Shown: in pieces, positions 1-11,699 of the stretch
Layout: each line of letters begins with the position of its first letter
Numbering within the stretch: the first letter of the stretch is position 1
Assembly: GCA_034440575.1 (NCBI GenBank)
Contig: JAOTOL010001646.1
Coordinates: forward strand, 1,131,501 to 1,195,500
Source of the DNA: Imbricaverruca yamaguchii
Taxonomy: Eukaryota; Arthropoda; Thecostraca; Neoverrucidae
Direction of reading: 5' to 3'
Length of the DNA stretch: 64,000 nucleotides
The notes under the pieces: generated by a model
Database searches by the model: none
What the model saw: only the letters and a program-made list of their open reading frames with translations
Told to the model about the DNA's origin: nothing
Program-made: the position numbers and the translations under genes

Positions 1-241
1 TGCGAATTTGTTTAACTGAAGCAAGTTCACCATTCACAACACCAACGGTGCCTGACACGGATAATTAAACAAGATGAATTCAATTGGTCATAGAATATCC
101 GGCATTAAGGCACACACCATTACGTCGTGGGATAAAATGCCCACATCAGTGCCAGAGCCCTACGGCGGTTTTTCGTGAGACCCGATTCTACCATGTTCAG
201 ATGAGAGTGTGAGCAGTGTGAGCAGTGAGCAGTAGACGTAC

Positions 242-336
242 TTCTCCCGCGTCGCTGTAGATTCCGGCCAACACGCCGGATCTTCCGGCCCTGAGCCGCA
301 GGGTAGTCAACAGTGAGAAGTCGGACGGGAAGCTTG
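242..336 (-). CDS. Fibrillar collagen (type V/XI-like), exon 3, TSPN domain
   Basis: Internal exon of an extracellular-matrix collagen that would assemble into fibrils. The acceptor is pyrimidine-rich (ctgctcttcccag) and the donor reads GAA|GTACGT. Entering in phase 1, as exon 2 demands, it reads ASFPSDFSLLTTLRLRAG and on to GIYSDAGE. This matches the strand pattern that follows 'APTxQLYP' in the thrombospondin-N-like domain of collagen V/XI chains (FPxDFSxLTTxR...IYxxxG, known from the family). Length is 95 nt, phase 1 in and phase 0 out. The next exon lies beyond the left edge. The donor is immediately followed by a short repeat of about 9-10 bp (gtgagcagt on the plus strand). Phase agreement with exons 1 and 2 makes a chance ORF unlikely. 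A TSPN-bearing non-fibrillar collagen is the main alternative. Confidence 0.82.
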
Positions 337-819
337 CTGGGAAGAGCAGTTGTAAAGAACGGGTCAAGTGTGTGCACAATCCGGATCAGATCAACCGCAG
401 CTGTACTGACCCCATACCATTAAACAATTGTAGCAAAACGGCATACGTTGCGATTAGTTTCAGAAAATCTGACACAAATGGTCAGTAATAACGTGAAACA
501 AAGCATACAAGATACGTGTATGTCAATTATTAGCTATTATGGGTGAGTGCCGTGTACTACATACCGTGCTATGCATTATACTTACCGCTCACACCACTAT
601 TTTGTTGGCTCCTGAAGCCAGTGGCTGACCGCAGATCTGATTGGTGCACGCGGTGAATTTTGGTGCTCCGATCACCTGATTGGTGCTCCGACTCACCGTG
701 AATCTGATTGGTGGCTGCATCGCGAGTCCCGACTGACCGTAGATCTGACTGGTGGTTGTGACGCGAACCCCAACTCACCGTGGGTCTGATTGGTGGTTGC
801 GACGCGAGCCCCGACTGAC
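337..819 (-). other. Collagen intron 2
   Basis: Phase-1 intron of 483 nt between exons 2 and 3. Its first part is a 41-bp tandem array copied from the end of exon 2 together with its splice donor; the remaining roughly 290 nt hold nothing else I can recognise. If a downstream donor in the array is used, this intron shortens accordingly. Confidence 0.75.
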
Positions 820-835
820 CGTAGATCTGATTGGT
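624..835 (-). repeat. 41-bp tandem array carrying repeated splice donors
   Basis: On the minus strand each unit carries CCAAT-CAGAT-CTACG followed by GTCAGT, or the variant ...CACG followed by GTGAGT. Candidate exon ends fall at 820, 779, 738 and 697, exactly 41 bp apart, and a more diverged one with GTCAGC at 630. The GTCAGT and GTGAGT forms alternate, so the array behaves as an 82-bp dimer. The copy at 820 is the end of collagen exon 2. The whole array stays open in the exon 2 reading frame. Confidence 0.9.
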
Positions 836-1005
836 GGGCGCGGTGGGGACGGCGCTGGCCGGAAGTCGGACGGCGGTGTCGGCCCGGGTGCCGCCCTCCT
901 TCTGCGGCCGGCTGTCACACATGCCCGCCACCCGCTTGACCTTGACCAGGCCCGAGGTCAAGCCGGCCGCTCTCAGCAGGTCCACCGGGCGCGGGTCGCC
1001 GCCGC
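820..1005 (-). CDS. Fibrillar collagen (type V/XI-like), exon 2, start of TSPN domain
   Basis: Encodes the beginning of the TSPN/LamG-like N-terminal domain of a secreted fibrillar collagen. Acceptor ctctgccccag|GCGG; donor CTACG|GTCAGT. With the one base left over from exon 1 the join reads GGGDPRPVDLLRAAGL, then VAGMCDSRP, ADTAVRLP and APTNQIY. The family pattern seen is xDLL..., G-x-C-x-x-R, D-x-A-x-R and APTxQ. The single cysteine expected here is present. Length 186 nt, phase 1 in and phase 1 out, GC-rich third positions. The donor region is tandemly copied into the following intron, so the true 3' end may be 820 or a downstream donor. Use of the donor at 697 would add 123 nt and keep phase 1. 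Alternative: another TSPN-containing collagen. Confidence 0.87.
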
Positions 1006-1933
1006 CTGGGGCAGAGACCGAGGTCAGAGTGAGACCCGGTGCTAGGTCAAGTCTTGGCCTCTCAGACCAGTCTGCAGTCATTCAAAACTGAACCGACAAC
1101 ATGCCAATCTGAGGTGTGCATTCCGCATCTGGTGATGCGAGGGTCAGTCATAGACACTGTACAACTGAAGTACAGAACGGACGCAGTACAGGCCGGACGC
1201 AGAGTCAAGTTGGATGAAGCTGTCTTCACGTGGGGAGAAGTCCATACGTGGAAGGACGTATATCAGACAGTAGTGAATTGAGACGCCACCAACCAGAGAT
1301 GAAGATGCGGGTTAATGGGGTGCGGACTGCATCCGCACGTCAGTCGGTGTCCTACGGCTGGCTGACACTAGTCAATGAGACGTCAGAGACAGCTGGGTAG
1401 CTGCCGATAGACAGGGATCTGAGTCAGACCCATAGAGCACTATCGCCGCTGACTGCACTCATATACATGGACGTCACCACCGCTGGGGTCCCTGGGATTC
1501 TCACCCATCGATATGTTTTACACAATCCTCCTAGGTCTCTAACTTGAGACTTTTATCGCGCCCCGGGGTTAAACCCTGTCTCGGAACTGAATGTGGTGCC
1601 GCGCTTTGCGGAGTATATAGGAGGAGCGAGTAGTGAAGAGTCGCTGATTCACTTAAGCAATTAGGCTCATATTATTTTCGAATACTTCAGTGCAAAATCC
1701 GTCAGATCATACCACGTCAGGAAGCTCCGGAGTCATTTTCTTCGGAGATAGATTTTCTCACTGACGAGCTCCAGGTCTCTGTTGGACACCGGATTCCTGC
1801 CTAGTACAGGGCCCCTGACTGTTGCCCTGGTCGCGATAATGGTCCAGTTCACGTCCCTGACTGCCACTGGCGTCCCTGATAAACGCCCTGTTCCTAACTA
1901 ACTGATGAACGATGGATTACTGTTGGATGTCCG
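1006..1933. other. Collagen intron 1, segment without recognised features
   Basis: Lies between the exon 2 acceptor and the large 35-bp minisatellite. I see no convincing exon or transposon here. Confidence 0.5.
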
Positions 1934-3654
1934 GCCCTGTCGCCGCCGGAACGGTGGTTCAGCCTGGGTCATGTCACCGCCGTGGCAGTGGCGGTGGTTC
2001 AGCCTGGGTCCCTGTCGCCGCCGTAACAGTGGTTCAGCCTGGGTCCCTGTCGCCGCCGTAACAGTGGTTCAGCCTGGGTCCCTGTTGCCACCGTGGCGGT
2101 GGTTCAGCCTGGATCTCGGTCGCCGCCGTGGCTGTGGCGGTGGTTTAGCCTGGATTCCTGTCGCCGCCGTGGCGGTGGCGGTGGTTCGGCCTGTATCCCT
2201 GTCGCCGCCGTGGTTGTGGTTCAGCCTGGGTCCCCGTCGCTGCTATAGCGGTGGTTCAGCCTGGGTCCCCGTCGCTGCCGTGGCGGTGGTTCAGCCTGGG
2301 TCCCCGTCGTTGCCGTGGTGGTGGTTCTGCCTGGGTCCCCGTCGCCGCCGTGGCGGTGGTTCAGCCTGGGTCCTGTCACCGCCGTGGCGGTGGCGGTGGT
2401 TCAGCCTGGGTCCCTGTCGCCACCGTGGCTGAGGCGGTGGTTCAGCCTGGGTCCCCGTCGCCGCCGTGGCGGTGGTTCAGCCTGGGTCTCTGTCGCTGCC
2501 GTGGCGGTAGCGGTGGTTCAGCCTGGGTCCCTCTCCCCGCCGTGGCGGTGGTTCAACCTGGGTCCCCGTTGCCGTGGCTGTGGTTCAGCCTGGGTCCCCG
2601 TCGCTGCCGTGGCTGTGGTTCAGCCTGGGTCCCCGTCGCTGCCGTGGCTGTGGTTCAGCCTAGGTCCCCGTCGCTGCCGTGGCGGTGGTTCAGCTGGGGT
2701 CCCTTTCCCCGCCGTGGCTGTAGTTCAGCCTGGGTCCCCGTCGCCACCGTGGCTGAGGCGGTGGTTCAGTCTGGGTCCCCGCCACCGTGGTTGTGGTTCA
2801 GCCTGGGTACCCGTCGCTGCCGTGGCTGTGATTCAGCCTGGGCTCCCGTCGCTGCAGTGGCGGTGGTTCAGCCTGGGTCTCTGTCGCCACCGTGGCGGTA
2901 GCGGTGGTTCAGCCTGGGCCCCCGTCGCTGCCGTGGCGGTGGTTCAGCTGGGGTCTCTCTTCCCGCCGTGGCTGTGGTTCAGCCTGGGTCCCTGTCACCA
3001 CCGTGGCGGTGGCTGTGGTTCAGCCTGGGTCCCCGTCGCTGCCGTGACTGTGGTTCAGCCTGTATCCATGTCGCCGCCGTGGCAGTGGCGGTGGTTCAGC
3101 CTGGGTCCCCGTCACCGCCGTGGCGGTAGTTCAGCCTGGGTCTCTGTCGCTGCCGTGGCGGTGGCGGTGGTTCAGCCTGGGTCCCTCTCCCCGCCGTGGC
3201 GGTGGTTCAGCCTGGGTCTCTGTCGCCGCCGTGGCAGTCTGTATCCATGTCGCCGCCGTGGCTGTGGTTCAGCCTGGGTCCCCGTCGCCGCCGTGGCGGT
3301 GGTTCAGCCTGGGTCCCTGTCGCTGCCGGGGCGGTGGTCTCCGTTGCCGCCGTGGCGGTGGTTCAGCCTGGGCCCATGTCGCCGCCGTGGCTGTGATTCA
3401 GCCTGGGCCCCTGTCGCCGCCGTGGCGGTGGTTCAGCCTGGGTCCCCGTTGCTGCCGTGGCGGTGGTTCAGCCTGGGTCCCCGTTGCCGCCGTGGTGGAG
3501 GTTCAGCCTGTATCCCTGTCGCCGCCGTGGCGGTGGTTCAGCCTGGATCCCTGTCGCCGCCGTGGCTGAGGCGGCGGTTCGCCCTGGGTCCATGTCGCCG
3601 CCGTGGCGGTGGCGGTGGCGGTGGTCCAGCCTGGGTCCCCGTTGCCGCCGGGGC
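1934..3654 (+). repeat. 35-bp GC-rich minisatellite, about 48 units
   Basis: The unit is about GGTTCAGCCTGGGTCCCCGT plus CGCCGCCGTGGCGGT. Many units carry an extra GGCGGT, giving 41 bp, and there are several degenerate or shortened members. The unit contains no stop in the forward direction and its length is not a multiple of three. Translation therefore cycles through three frames and returns as a 35-residue repeat rich in W, P, G and R. That explains the roughly 500-codon ORF here, which I do not regard as a gene. It lies inside collagen intron 1. Confidence 0.93.
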
Positions 3655-4121
3655 CGCGGCGGCCGCTCGGACCGCCCTGCCCTGCATCTGCTCGGCCGGT
3701 GATGCAGGGTTTGTTTATGTTAGTCTCAGCGCCGGCTCGGCGTCCACAAGCGACGCGTACTGCCGTGCTGGGACAGCGGTACTGCCGAGCACGCCCGCAA
3801 AGGCGGCGATGAATGAGCGCCCTGTGTGTATCAGTGGGTAGACTTGGACTCGGAATGAGCTCCACCACAACAGACAGCTTTGGGGGAGGATGTCGAAAAT
3901 CTCAGGCAGACGGATTAGTTGCGCAATATGCCCATGGAGGCAGTGTGGCCAGAGGGGTTGGGATGCACCCCCATCCGTAAGCCCCCTTCTCCCTGCCCTC
4001 CCAATGGAGGAGCCCATGTCGAGCAGTTTATATACTGCTTGCTTTGACACCCAATCAGTGATTGTGGCGGTAATTGTAGCCATCGTCTTCTCAAACCGAC
4101 AATGCGATTTTTCCCCAAACT

Positions 4122-4133
4122 AAGCATACTATG
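4122..4133 (+). repeat. Left target-site duplication of the family A SINE
   Basis: AAGCATACTATG, identical to the copy at 4320-4331. Confidence 0.9.
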
Positions 4134-4319
4134 ATGGGGCCGGGTATGGGCGAGTGGTTACGGTATTGAACTCTGGGTGCCAAAGGTCCCGGGTTCAACA
4201 TTCCCATCGCTCTGGTCGTTTCCAAATCCCGCGGCCCACTGGTGAAACAGTGTGCACGGTGCCATTAGCCGTGATCGGGCAAAAAGTGGGTGGAGAACCA
4301 CCCAATAAACAGACAAACA
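4134..4319 (+). mobile_element. tRNA-derived SINE, family A, full length with target-site duplication
   Basis: The head looks like a tRNA gene with an A-box-like TGGGCGAGTGGTTACGG and a B-box-like GGGTTCAACATTCCC. The body is shared with two other copies in the window (about 56.6 kb and 31.0 kb), and the tail ends cccaataaacagacaaacaa. A 12-bp direct duplication, AAGCATACTATG, flanks it on the left (4122-4133) and right (4320-4331). Such duplications are the signature of LINE-assisted insertion. Confidence 0.9.
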
Positions 4320-4331
4320 AAGCATACTATG
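4320..4331 (+). repeat. Right target-site duplication of the family A SINE
   Basis: AAGCATACTATG, identical to the copy at 4122-4133. Confidence 0.9.
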
Positions 4332-4915
4332 TAAAGAAAAGCGCCCTGTCGTACGTGGGTTCCACAATGTAGTGGGTGGGGGGGGGGGACGGTGGAGGTA
4401 ATGCACCCCTTCAACTCCTCTCACATTTAACAAGGATGTTGCATATAAATAATCGGTCTGCAATTGTTAAAATCCCACTTTCGTTTTGATAGCGGTGGAT
4501 CTAATGAACTTGCTGTACTGAACTTCGAGAGCCAAATTGTCCTCAATCGTATTCGCCCAACATGCGAGATCCGCATCCTTTGCACGCTGTCGTGTTCCCT
4601 AAACGTATCTCCAAATTGCATTTGCTGAATTATCGAGCATTGACCAGGTGTTCAAAGTATTTTAATGCAGCATTCTACAAAGCTGAGGCCTTCAAAATCT
4701 CAGAAAAGGATGCATTTCAATTGGTGTAAAATTATTTAGCCCCTCTCATGTCGGTTTGATTCCTTTCAAACAAGCGGCTGAATTCCTCAGTAGAAATGAG
4801 CAGTTCAAGAAGACGGAAGACATCAACTGATGGCTCACTGCTAAAAGCGATAATAGTTTGTGATATGAAATGCATGTGAGGTCTTTTGGTTATGCATATA
4901 TTGTATATAAATATT

Positions 4916-4919
<4 letters not shown>

Positions 4920-4996
<77 letters not shown>

Positions 4997-5048
4997 ATAT
5001 ATATATAGATATATATGTATATATATATATATATATATATTATATTAT
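4920..5048. repeat. (TA)n microsatellite
   Basis: Alternating TA with a few TATG and TAGA interruptions. Confidence 0.97.
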
Positions 5049-5049
5049 C

Positions 5050-7363
5050 TAGTTCAGTCTAAGCCACAATCGCACCAATACAACAGGGATCCTACTGCCG
5101 CGGTCAGTGGGCAGCCACAGCGCGAGGAGTGTGGCGATGGAAGTAATTGTCCCCTACACACCACTAAGATTTGGTGCTTCGTTTTCCAGTTTGAAGCTGT
5201 CAGGTATCGCACATATGTCTCTTAAGATGAAGGGGCGTATTTCGTGTTGATTGATCCAGCTGATGCAACTTTGATAACGTCAAGCTAGAGATTGAAGCAT
5301 GAAATATTCGACAGCAACATTCAGAAATGGCCGAAACAAAAATAGGTTCTTTCAATTGTATGTGCGCTAATTTTGTTTTCAGCAGTAAGGGAGTACCCTT
5401 ACTAACCGTTCCCTCTATATCTCTAGAGTGTATAGGGGAGCACTGCGCAATCATGGCACAGGATTCAGTTTGCAAGGACACATACCTATGAAAGAAAATC
5501 ATGCTCCTCACCACGGAAGTTTATTCTTGTCTTACCCTTGGATGGAAGCTTCGCAAAACTACTGCTGATGCCAGCATGTGATTTAGCTACATGTTTTCCA
5601 TGTAACGGCATATACGGAATAAATATATAGATATTTATGTCAATGAGAAAGACCTGCTCTACTCTGATGTATTGAGGGGCATTTGTTCCTTTCTCTAAAA
5701 GTAGCTTAATGTCCTTTCTAAATTGAAGGAGTGAATGCTAGCATTAGATATTGGTTGACGAAAAGGGGGAAATGCAAATATTGGTGTTGCATGACAACAT
5801 CAGTATTTTTATTGGTGTCGTACCTGCCAACAATACCAAAGGTACATCAGCCTCTTCCCCAGATATCAGGAAATGGCGTTTGCGCAAATGTGGGGCAACC
5901 AATACTTATCGGGTATGTGTCACCCCATTTTGAAATTGATTTATTGAATTTAATTGAATGAAATATGTTTATTGAAAATATCTGGTTTATTTTCGGATTT
6001 GAAGAGACCACAAAGGGAACAAAATTGCATGGATATCCGTTAATATATTCATCGCCATAGTAAGGTGCGAGAGATATATTCTCTTCTTTGAATAATACAT
6101 TGGATGGCGTAATTATCTGTCTTGCTGCCCAAAAGTACTCTGGTGGGTTACTGAATCTCCAAGTGCATTTTACATTTGCGTGATTTGATTTCAACTTATG
6201 TGGATAGCATATTGTATAAATTAAGTAACCTTTTCGGAGAACAAAATTGTTTTCAAGCATCGCTCCCCCTCCCCCGTTTGAGAATTTCTACCTGTACTCT
6301 TGACGGCAGCCAGCCATGTCTCAGAGGATATAAAAAGGACAGGATTAGTTCTGGGTACATGTAAGATGTATGAGTTATGATTTCCAACCATAGATCGTCA
6401 GCCATATATTAAACGGGTCAACTATGCAATTCTCAAATTTGTGCAGCGATCGCAGTCAGCGTTAAGTCCAGAACATTTTCTCACGTGACTGTGTGCCTTC
6501 ATGGTCTCTGCTAAGCGGAGTTTATTGAACCATGCATCAGAGATTCAGCTTCCAATGACAGTTCATTAACAGCATCATAGCCGGAGCTGTTTATCGCGCC
6601 CTTGAACTTTTCGTCGCAGCCACCTCAAGGTTTGGCACCGTACCCACGATCCCGGGCATGGGAAGAACATCGGCGAGGAATTGGTAATGCTGATGGATCA
6701 AAGCCGGGAGGGAGGAACGGCTGCGGCAGAAGACTGGCATCCGGAGAGCCACTTCTTCTCTCATTGTCACGGCTTACCCTCAATGGGAGGCAGAACGGTG
6801 GCGCAGCTAGGTCCAGGGACCGAATGTCGTTATTTTTTTTAAAAGTATATATATCAAACACCTTTTTTGTAAGTTCAGCTCCAAAGGATCACTTGCCGGT
6901 GAGGAGCAACATTTTTTTGCCGATGTCCTTATGAAAGTTGCCACGCTAAACACTGCATTTTTCATTTTATTTGGATGTTTTCAGCATTACCTACATGAAT
7001 AGTGCCATAGCAATAGACCTGCGATTAACTGCTAGGAGCAATATTTTGCAAATATTATTTTTTCCTTGCTAGGTTCTAAAAAACAGTTACCGAAATCTGA
7101 CTTTGTACGTGAATCGAGGGGAGAGGACGGAGAAGGGGACAGAAGAAACGCACGGGCTTACCAATCTAGCTTGAAAATTGCCTCTGACCCAATGGGGTTG
7201 GACACCACCTAGAAGCTGAAAGTGATGACGCCATTGATTCAACTCCAGCTTTTTAGTTCATGGAGGTTTTAATTTTGTGTCGTGCCCGGCTAAAATTTGT
7301 CCCTTTGAAACTTTTTTTCTTCACTTTGCCACTTGTTCTTGGATTTTTTTGTACTAAATCAAA
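5050..7363. other. Collagen intron 1, no recognised features
   Basis: Mixed-composition spacer. Only short unsupported ORFs are present, and none resembles a known domain or has a good splice-site pair. Confidence 0.5.
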
Positions 7364-10300
7364 GGGGCCAAATGTATCCTTTTCGGGACCATTTCTATCC
7401 TCGCAAAGTGTCCTGGACCAAATGTATCCTCAACTTTCTCATGAAATAAAACATGTTTGGAGTGATTTAAACCTACATAAAGTAATTATGCATGTTAAGC
7501 ACAATCAATTCTGAGCACGATTAATGTATAACATTAAGGTTAGCCCCCTAAGTTTTCCCCTGAGGGCCTTTGCAAGTTGACCTGTTTCGTCTTTTTCTTA
7601 AACCTAACCTCACATGAAAAGTCGATTTTTGATCGAACCGAAAGTCATAGGTTAAGATTTTTCCTTGGTTAAGATCCGCATTCAATTCTGACCCTAGGTT
7701 AAGTCAAATATTTTAGGAGTCTTCAGGATTAGAGTTGTTCAACATTTCCATGTTGGTATATATGACACCTACAGGATACTGAAGCTCCAAGGAAAATACG
7801 AAAGTACACTGGTGCACTGTGTGAATACTACTTAACCGATTTACTTCGATCACAAATATCTGATAGAGGATGCAATGGAGAGTCTATTGTTTTATGAAGA
7901 TCCAAAATCGGACTTAAGGGGGCTGCGAAAACTCAAAAAAAAAACTTTTGCCTTTATGCCTATGGGCCATTTTCTAACGTCTTTTTCGTATTGTTCCTGA
8001 CAATTTACCCAAATATAAATTATATACGCCGATTGCCCCCTATTTGGGCTATCTATCTAAAAAAACAGACCTATTTTAAGTTCATAACTTTTTGATTTAT
8101 TCGACCTCCAAATTCACCAAGAACCAAATGGACCATTTCTCCTTGGAGCTCTGCAATTTCGAATTTTGGACTTAAGAATGCAAATCTTGTTGGAATCATG
8201 TTTTTTTGGTATCGCGCATCGGGGAAAAAATATAAGAAAAAAATTAAATTTTAGGAAATTTAAGCACTGCTCAAAAGTTAAGTCCAACTTTTTAAAAGTT
8301 TCATTCCAGAAAATCATTTTATTTTAAGTAATGCTACACTTCCTAATTTCGTACTTAGAAATCCACCGGTAACTTTAAAAGTTATTAAGCTTTAAATATT
8401 CGAAAATAGGTGGACCTGTGTTAACCCAATGGCAGGTCGGATCCCGCTCGAATCATGATTCCAGACTACGTTACCGACAGAATTGCAATATTTGTACACC
8501 ATGCGAAAGCCAATGAAAGGGTCATGATTTCACCCGTGCTATATGGTAGGTCATCGGTCATAGGTAAGGGGCGAGTGAGCTTATAATTTGTCCAAATATT
8601 TGAAAATTTCAAGTACCCCTACAAGCTTCGTTTTTCGAGATATCCGAAATCTTTCTCAGAGTGTATAGAGCTCGGGAAGCTCTATCATCCAATCATGACC
8701 TCATATTGGATTACTTCAATAGTTTAGGCTTGAGTTTCACTCAAACTTTTCCCATGTTAAACCAATGAGGCTAAGACTTCATCAGAGAAAACTTTAAAAA
8801 CGTTTCTAACCAAATCTAGTTGGATGTCACAGGACCTATTTTTCACGGTGCGTCGACTGGTGAGGGAAAATCTCAAATCCGTCGAGAACTTTTCGTGTTA
8901 TAAGCATTTTTCCAAAATTAGGTGTTTTCAAAAGTGTTAGGTATTTTTGCAGAACGCGAATAACCCCTTATCAGTCACAGATAACGACGAATATCAAGGG
9001 ATGTGTTTTATAGACAATTGGTCTGGGCATATTTTACTATGTACTTATACCCCCTATATCTGTAAGTGTCCCCCCTACACATCGTCAAACATGGGGAAAA
9101 ATCAGAATTTTTTTCGGTCATATATCGACCGATATTTTTTTCGGTCATATATAAGTTACAGAGCCAGAGGGAAATCAACTACTTTTCTGAGATCAACGCA
9201 TTGAGATACGTCTGGTAAAATTGACTTGTATTAGGAAATTATGTCAAACAAAAAAGTCAAACAAAAAGTCAGCTGTGGCCCGACTTTTTTCCCGGATCGT
9301 AAATCTGCGCTAGGGGGCACATTTAGTGTCTCATTTACACAATCATGATGCGCCTGTGTTCAACTTGAAAGGATACAACTTCTGGCTATCGCTAAATTTT
9401 CGACAAAATGCATTTTGGTACTTAGGATTTTAAGTGAATTTGGCTTAAGTTGGAGCAAAAAGTTTCCAAAGCAGCATTCTTAAATTCTAACACGATAATA
9501 AGACATCAATTTTGAACATATTTACTTCCTTATAAGATATCGAAAAATTGAACATGACCATACAAAAGATCAAAAAGTACTTAAGCATGTTCGAGTTTTT
9601 CTTAATAACTTCTTAAGTTTTATGATGTTTTGGAGACAATGCATTAGTAAAAGATGCACTATGGAAGTGTGGATCCAACGCTGTGAGAAATTATGACCTA
9701 ACATGCACAACTAATGGTGCAAGAGGTGAAAGGACAGCCACTATTTTTTTGACGAATCTTTCATGAAATGGTGTTCATTTGACCTTCCTAGGTCAACATA
9801 CGTGCATTGGAGCGCAAACCTGAGGAGGGATTTCTACAGAGAATTTAGGTGCGCTACTTTTCTAGAAAATATTTCGTTCAAAATTATGTCCAAAAAAGTT
9901 TCTAAAACACAAATCTATTTTTGATTCCCAAATTTTGCTAATTAAAAAACGATTTTGGAAAATCCTTTTCATCTTTTCTTATTGCCAGATGAATTGTCAT
10001 CGGAAAAATGACATTAAAAATTTGGAAAATTTCCAAATATTTACGAACATACAAAAACATTCCCCATCTTGTATTTCCAAAACGCAAAGAAGAAATTATA
10101 ATTTCTCGTATGGAGCACTTCGAGCTCGACGACATCAATCTAATGATGTACGATTTATCATGATTCTGTAAGTATTGCGGGATTTACGGAGCCTTGTATG
10201 TACGGGAGACTTTGAGACCAAATCCGAATGTTTATATGCTCGTATCTCAAAAAGTTACTGTCCGATTTCTTTGTTAAGGACATATTCGTGATCAGCACAT

Positions 10301-11192
10301 TATTCTACGTCTAACACAACTGGTTAGAATAATTAGTTTGGTACCTTAACATGAGCAAGCCTGAAACAAATTCCAAAAAGTAAATAGTTTTGGGAAAAGT
10401 GCTCTGGATTAATGGATTTCGCTTCCCGGGTGCAGAAATGCATCGTGCACGATATGCACGTACCAAGGCAACTTATAAAAATTACGAGAAAAAAAAATAT
10501 ACCAGGAACTTTTTTTTTTAATCAAACTTTTTTTTTCTCTCAAATACTGATTCTTTTGAGGTGCCCCTAAGCGTTTATAAATTTCAACATTTGCATCTTT
10601 TTGTGAACCTAACCTACCTAAAGGACACGGGCTACCAGAACCACCTTGAAAAACATCAGAAAAACTAACGGAAACATGTTTTTAGAATGTTTTTAATTTT
10701 TGGTTGTTGATTTTTAAAATTTCAACACAACATTTTTGAAAAAGTTGAAAAGCTAACCGAGACGAGATTAAATCATTAGATCCGCCGTGAGCAGCTGCAT
10801 CTTTTACTAAGATTACCTTTATCTACAAATGTGGACGGATAATGTGTCAGAACCAAAAATGTTCGTACCAGGATACATATGGTCCACTTGATTTTTGATA
10901 TTCTTGTGTTATCTGGGCGTTGCGGTCTGCAAAATGTCACTTTTGACTCAACTTCGTAGCATCTTTAAGAGTACTTTAGGCCTGCTTAACCTAGGTTATG
11001 GTGATAATTTCGGATAGAGTGATCTTTTTTTCTTCAAAACGCACTCCTCTGATTTGACCTAAGGTCAACACCCATCTGGCAATCCATCTTGCAAAACACC
11101 TCTGCAAGGATAGAAGTGGTCCTTTAGGTTCATATGAGGATAGAAATGGCCCACTTGGTTTTTGGTCGGATTAGTGAGGATACATCTGGTCC
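7364..11192. mobile_element. AT-rich 3.8-kb segment bounded by convergent repeat motifs
   Basis: An 18-bp motif of the form GAGGATA(C/G)A(T/A)xTGGTCC occurs on the minus strand at the left end (7368-7380 partial, 7386-7402, 7415-7430) and on the plus strand at the right end (10871-10885, 11106-11122, 11136-11152, 11176-11192). The interior is AT-rich with homopolymer runs and lacks long ORFs, unlike the GC-rich repeats beside it. Inward clusters of one motif at both ends resemble subterminal repeats of a non-autonomous DNA transposon. No exact terminal inverted repeat or target duplication could be placed, so the class is unassigned. Confidence 0.5.
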
Positions 11193-11359
11193 ATTCGATT
11201 AACCAAACCGATCTGCCAAATAGTCCCTCGGTAGTTGGGCGAATTGCTTCCTCCGGCGATGGCGCTTCATTTCACCTGCTGTACCGCATCGAAGCTACGT
11301 ACTGCGGGTCAGTCTATTCCCCATCTCATCAGGCGGCTGTCAGGCTGCGCGAGAACCAG

Positions 11360-11401
11360 GGATGCGGAGCCGGAGCCGGAGCCGGAGCCGGAACATTTTT
11401 C

Positions 11402-11440
<39 letters not shown>

Positions 11441-11500
11441 CCGGGACATTTTCCTCTGAGCCGGAGTCGGAGCCGGGGCCGTCAAAAGCATGGCGGCTCC
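11360..11500. repeat. GAGCCG hexanucleotide minisatellite, block 1
   Basis: (GGAGCC)n runs interrupted at intervals by GGACATTTT- or GAACATTTTT-type spacers, giving a higher-order pattern. It begins after ccagggatgcggagcc. Confidence 0.93.
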
Positions 11501-11699
11501 GGCTCCGAAAGAGGTGTAAATTAAACAAAATTAGCAAATGTGAAATGAACACATTATACCTAGCATAAAGATAGATACAGGGTTTATATGGGAAAGTTGC
11601 TTATAATTGTCTGAAGTTTGCGCCCCTGAGTGGTCGCGGGTAACTTTTCTTTACATCCCCCTAGCTCTTACTTAATGGATCGATCACGTTTGGGATGTA

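Noticed and set aside
3620..3710. Gly-rich minus-strand reading (GQGGPSGRRGPGGNGDPG) resembling a collagen triple helix
   Set aside because: The Gly-X-Y register breaks after five triplets, no splice pair fits, and it lies in intron 1 before the TSPN exons, where no helix exon is expected.
2315..3841. 508-codon plus-strand ORF of W/P/G/R repeats
   Set aside because: It is the frame-cycling translation of the 35-bp minisatellite; all three frames are equally open.
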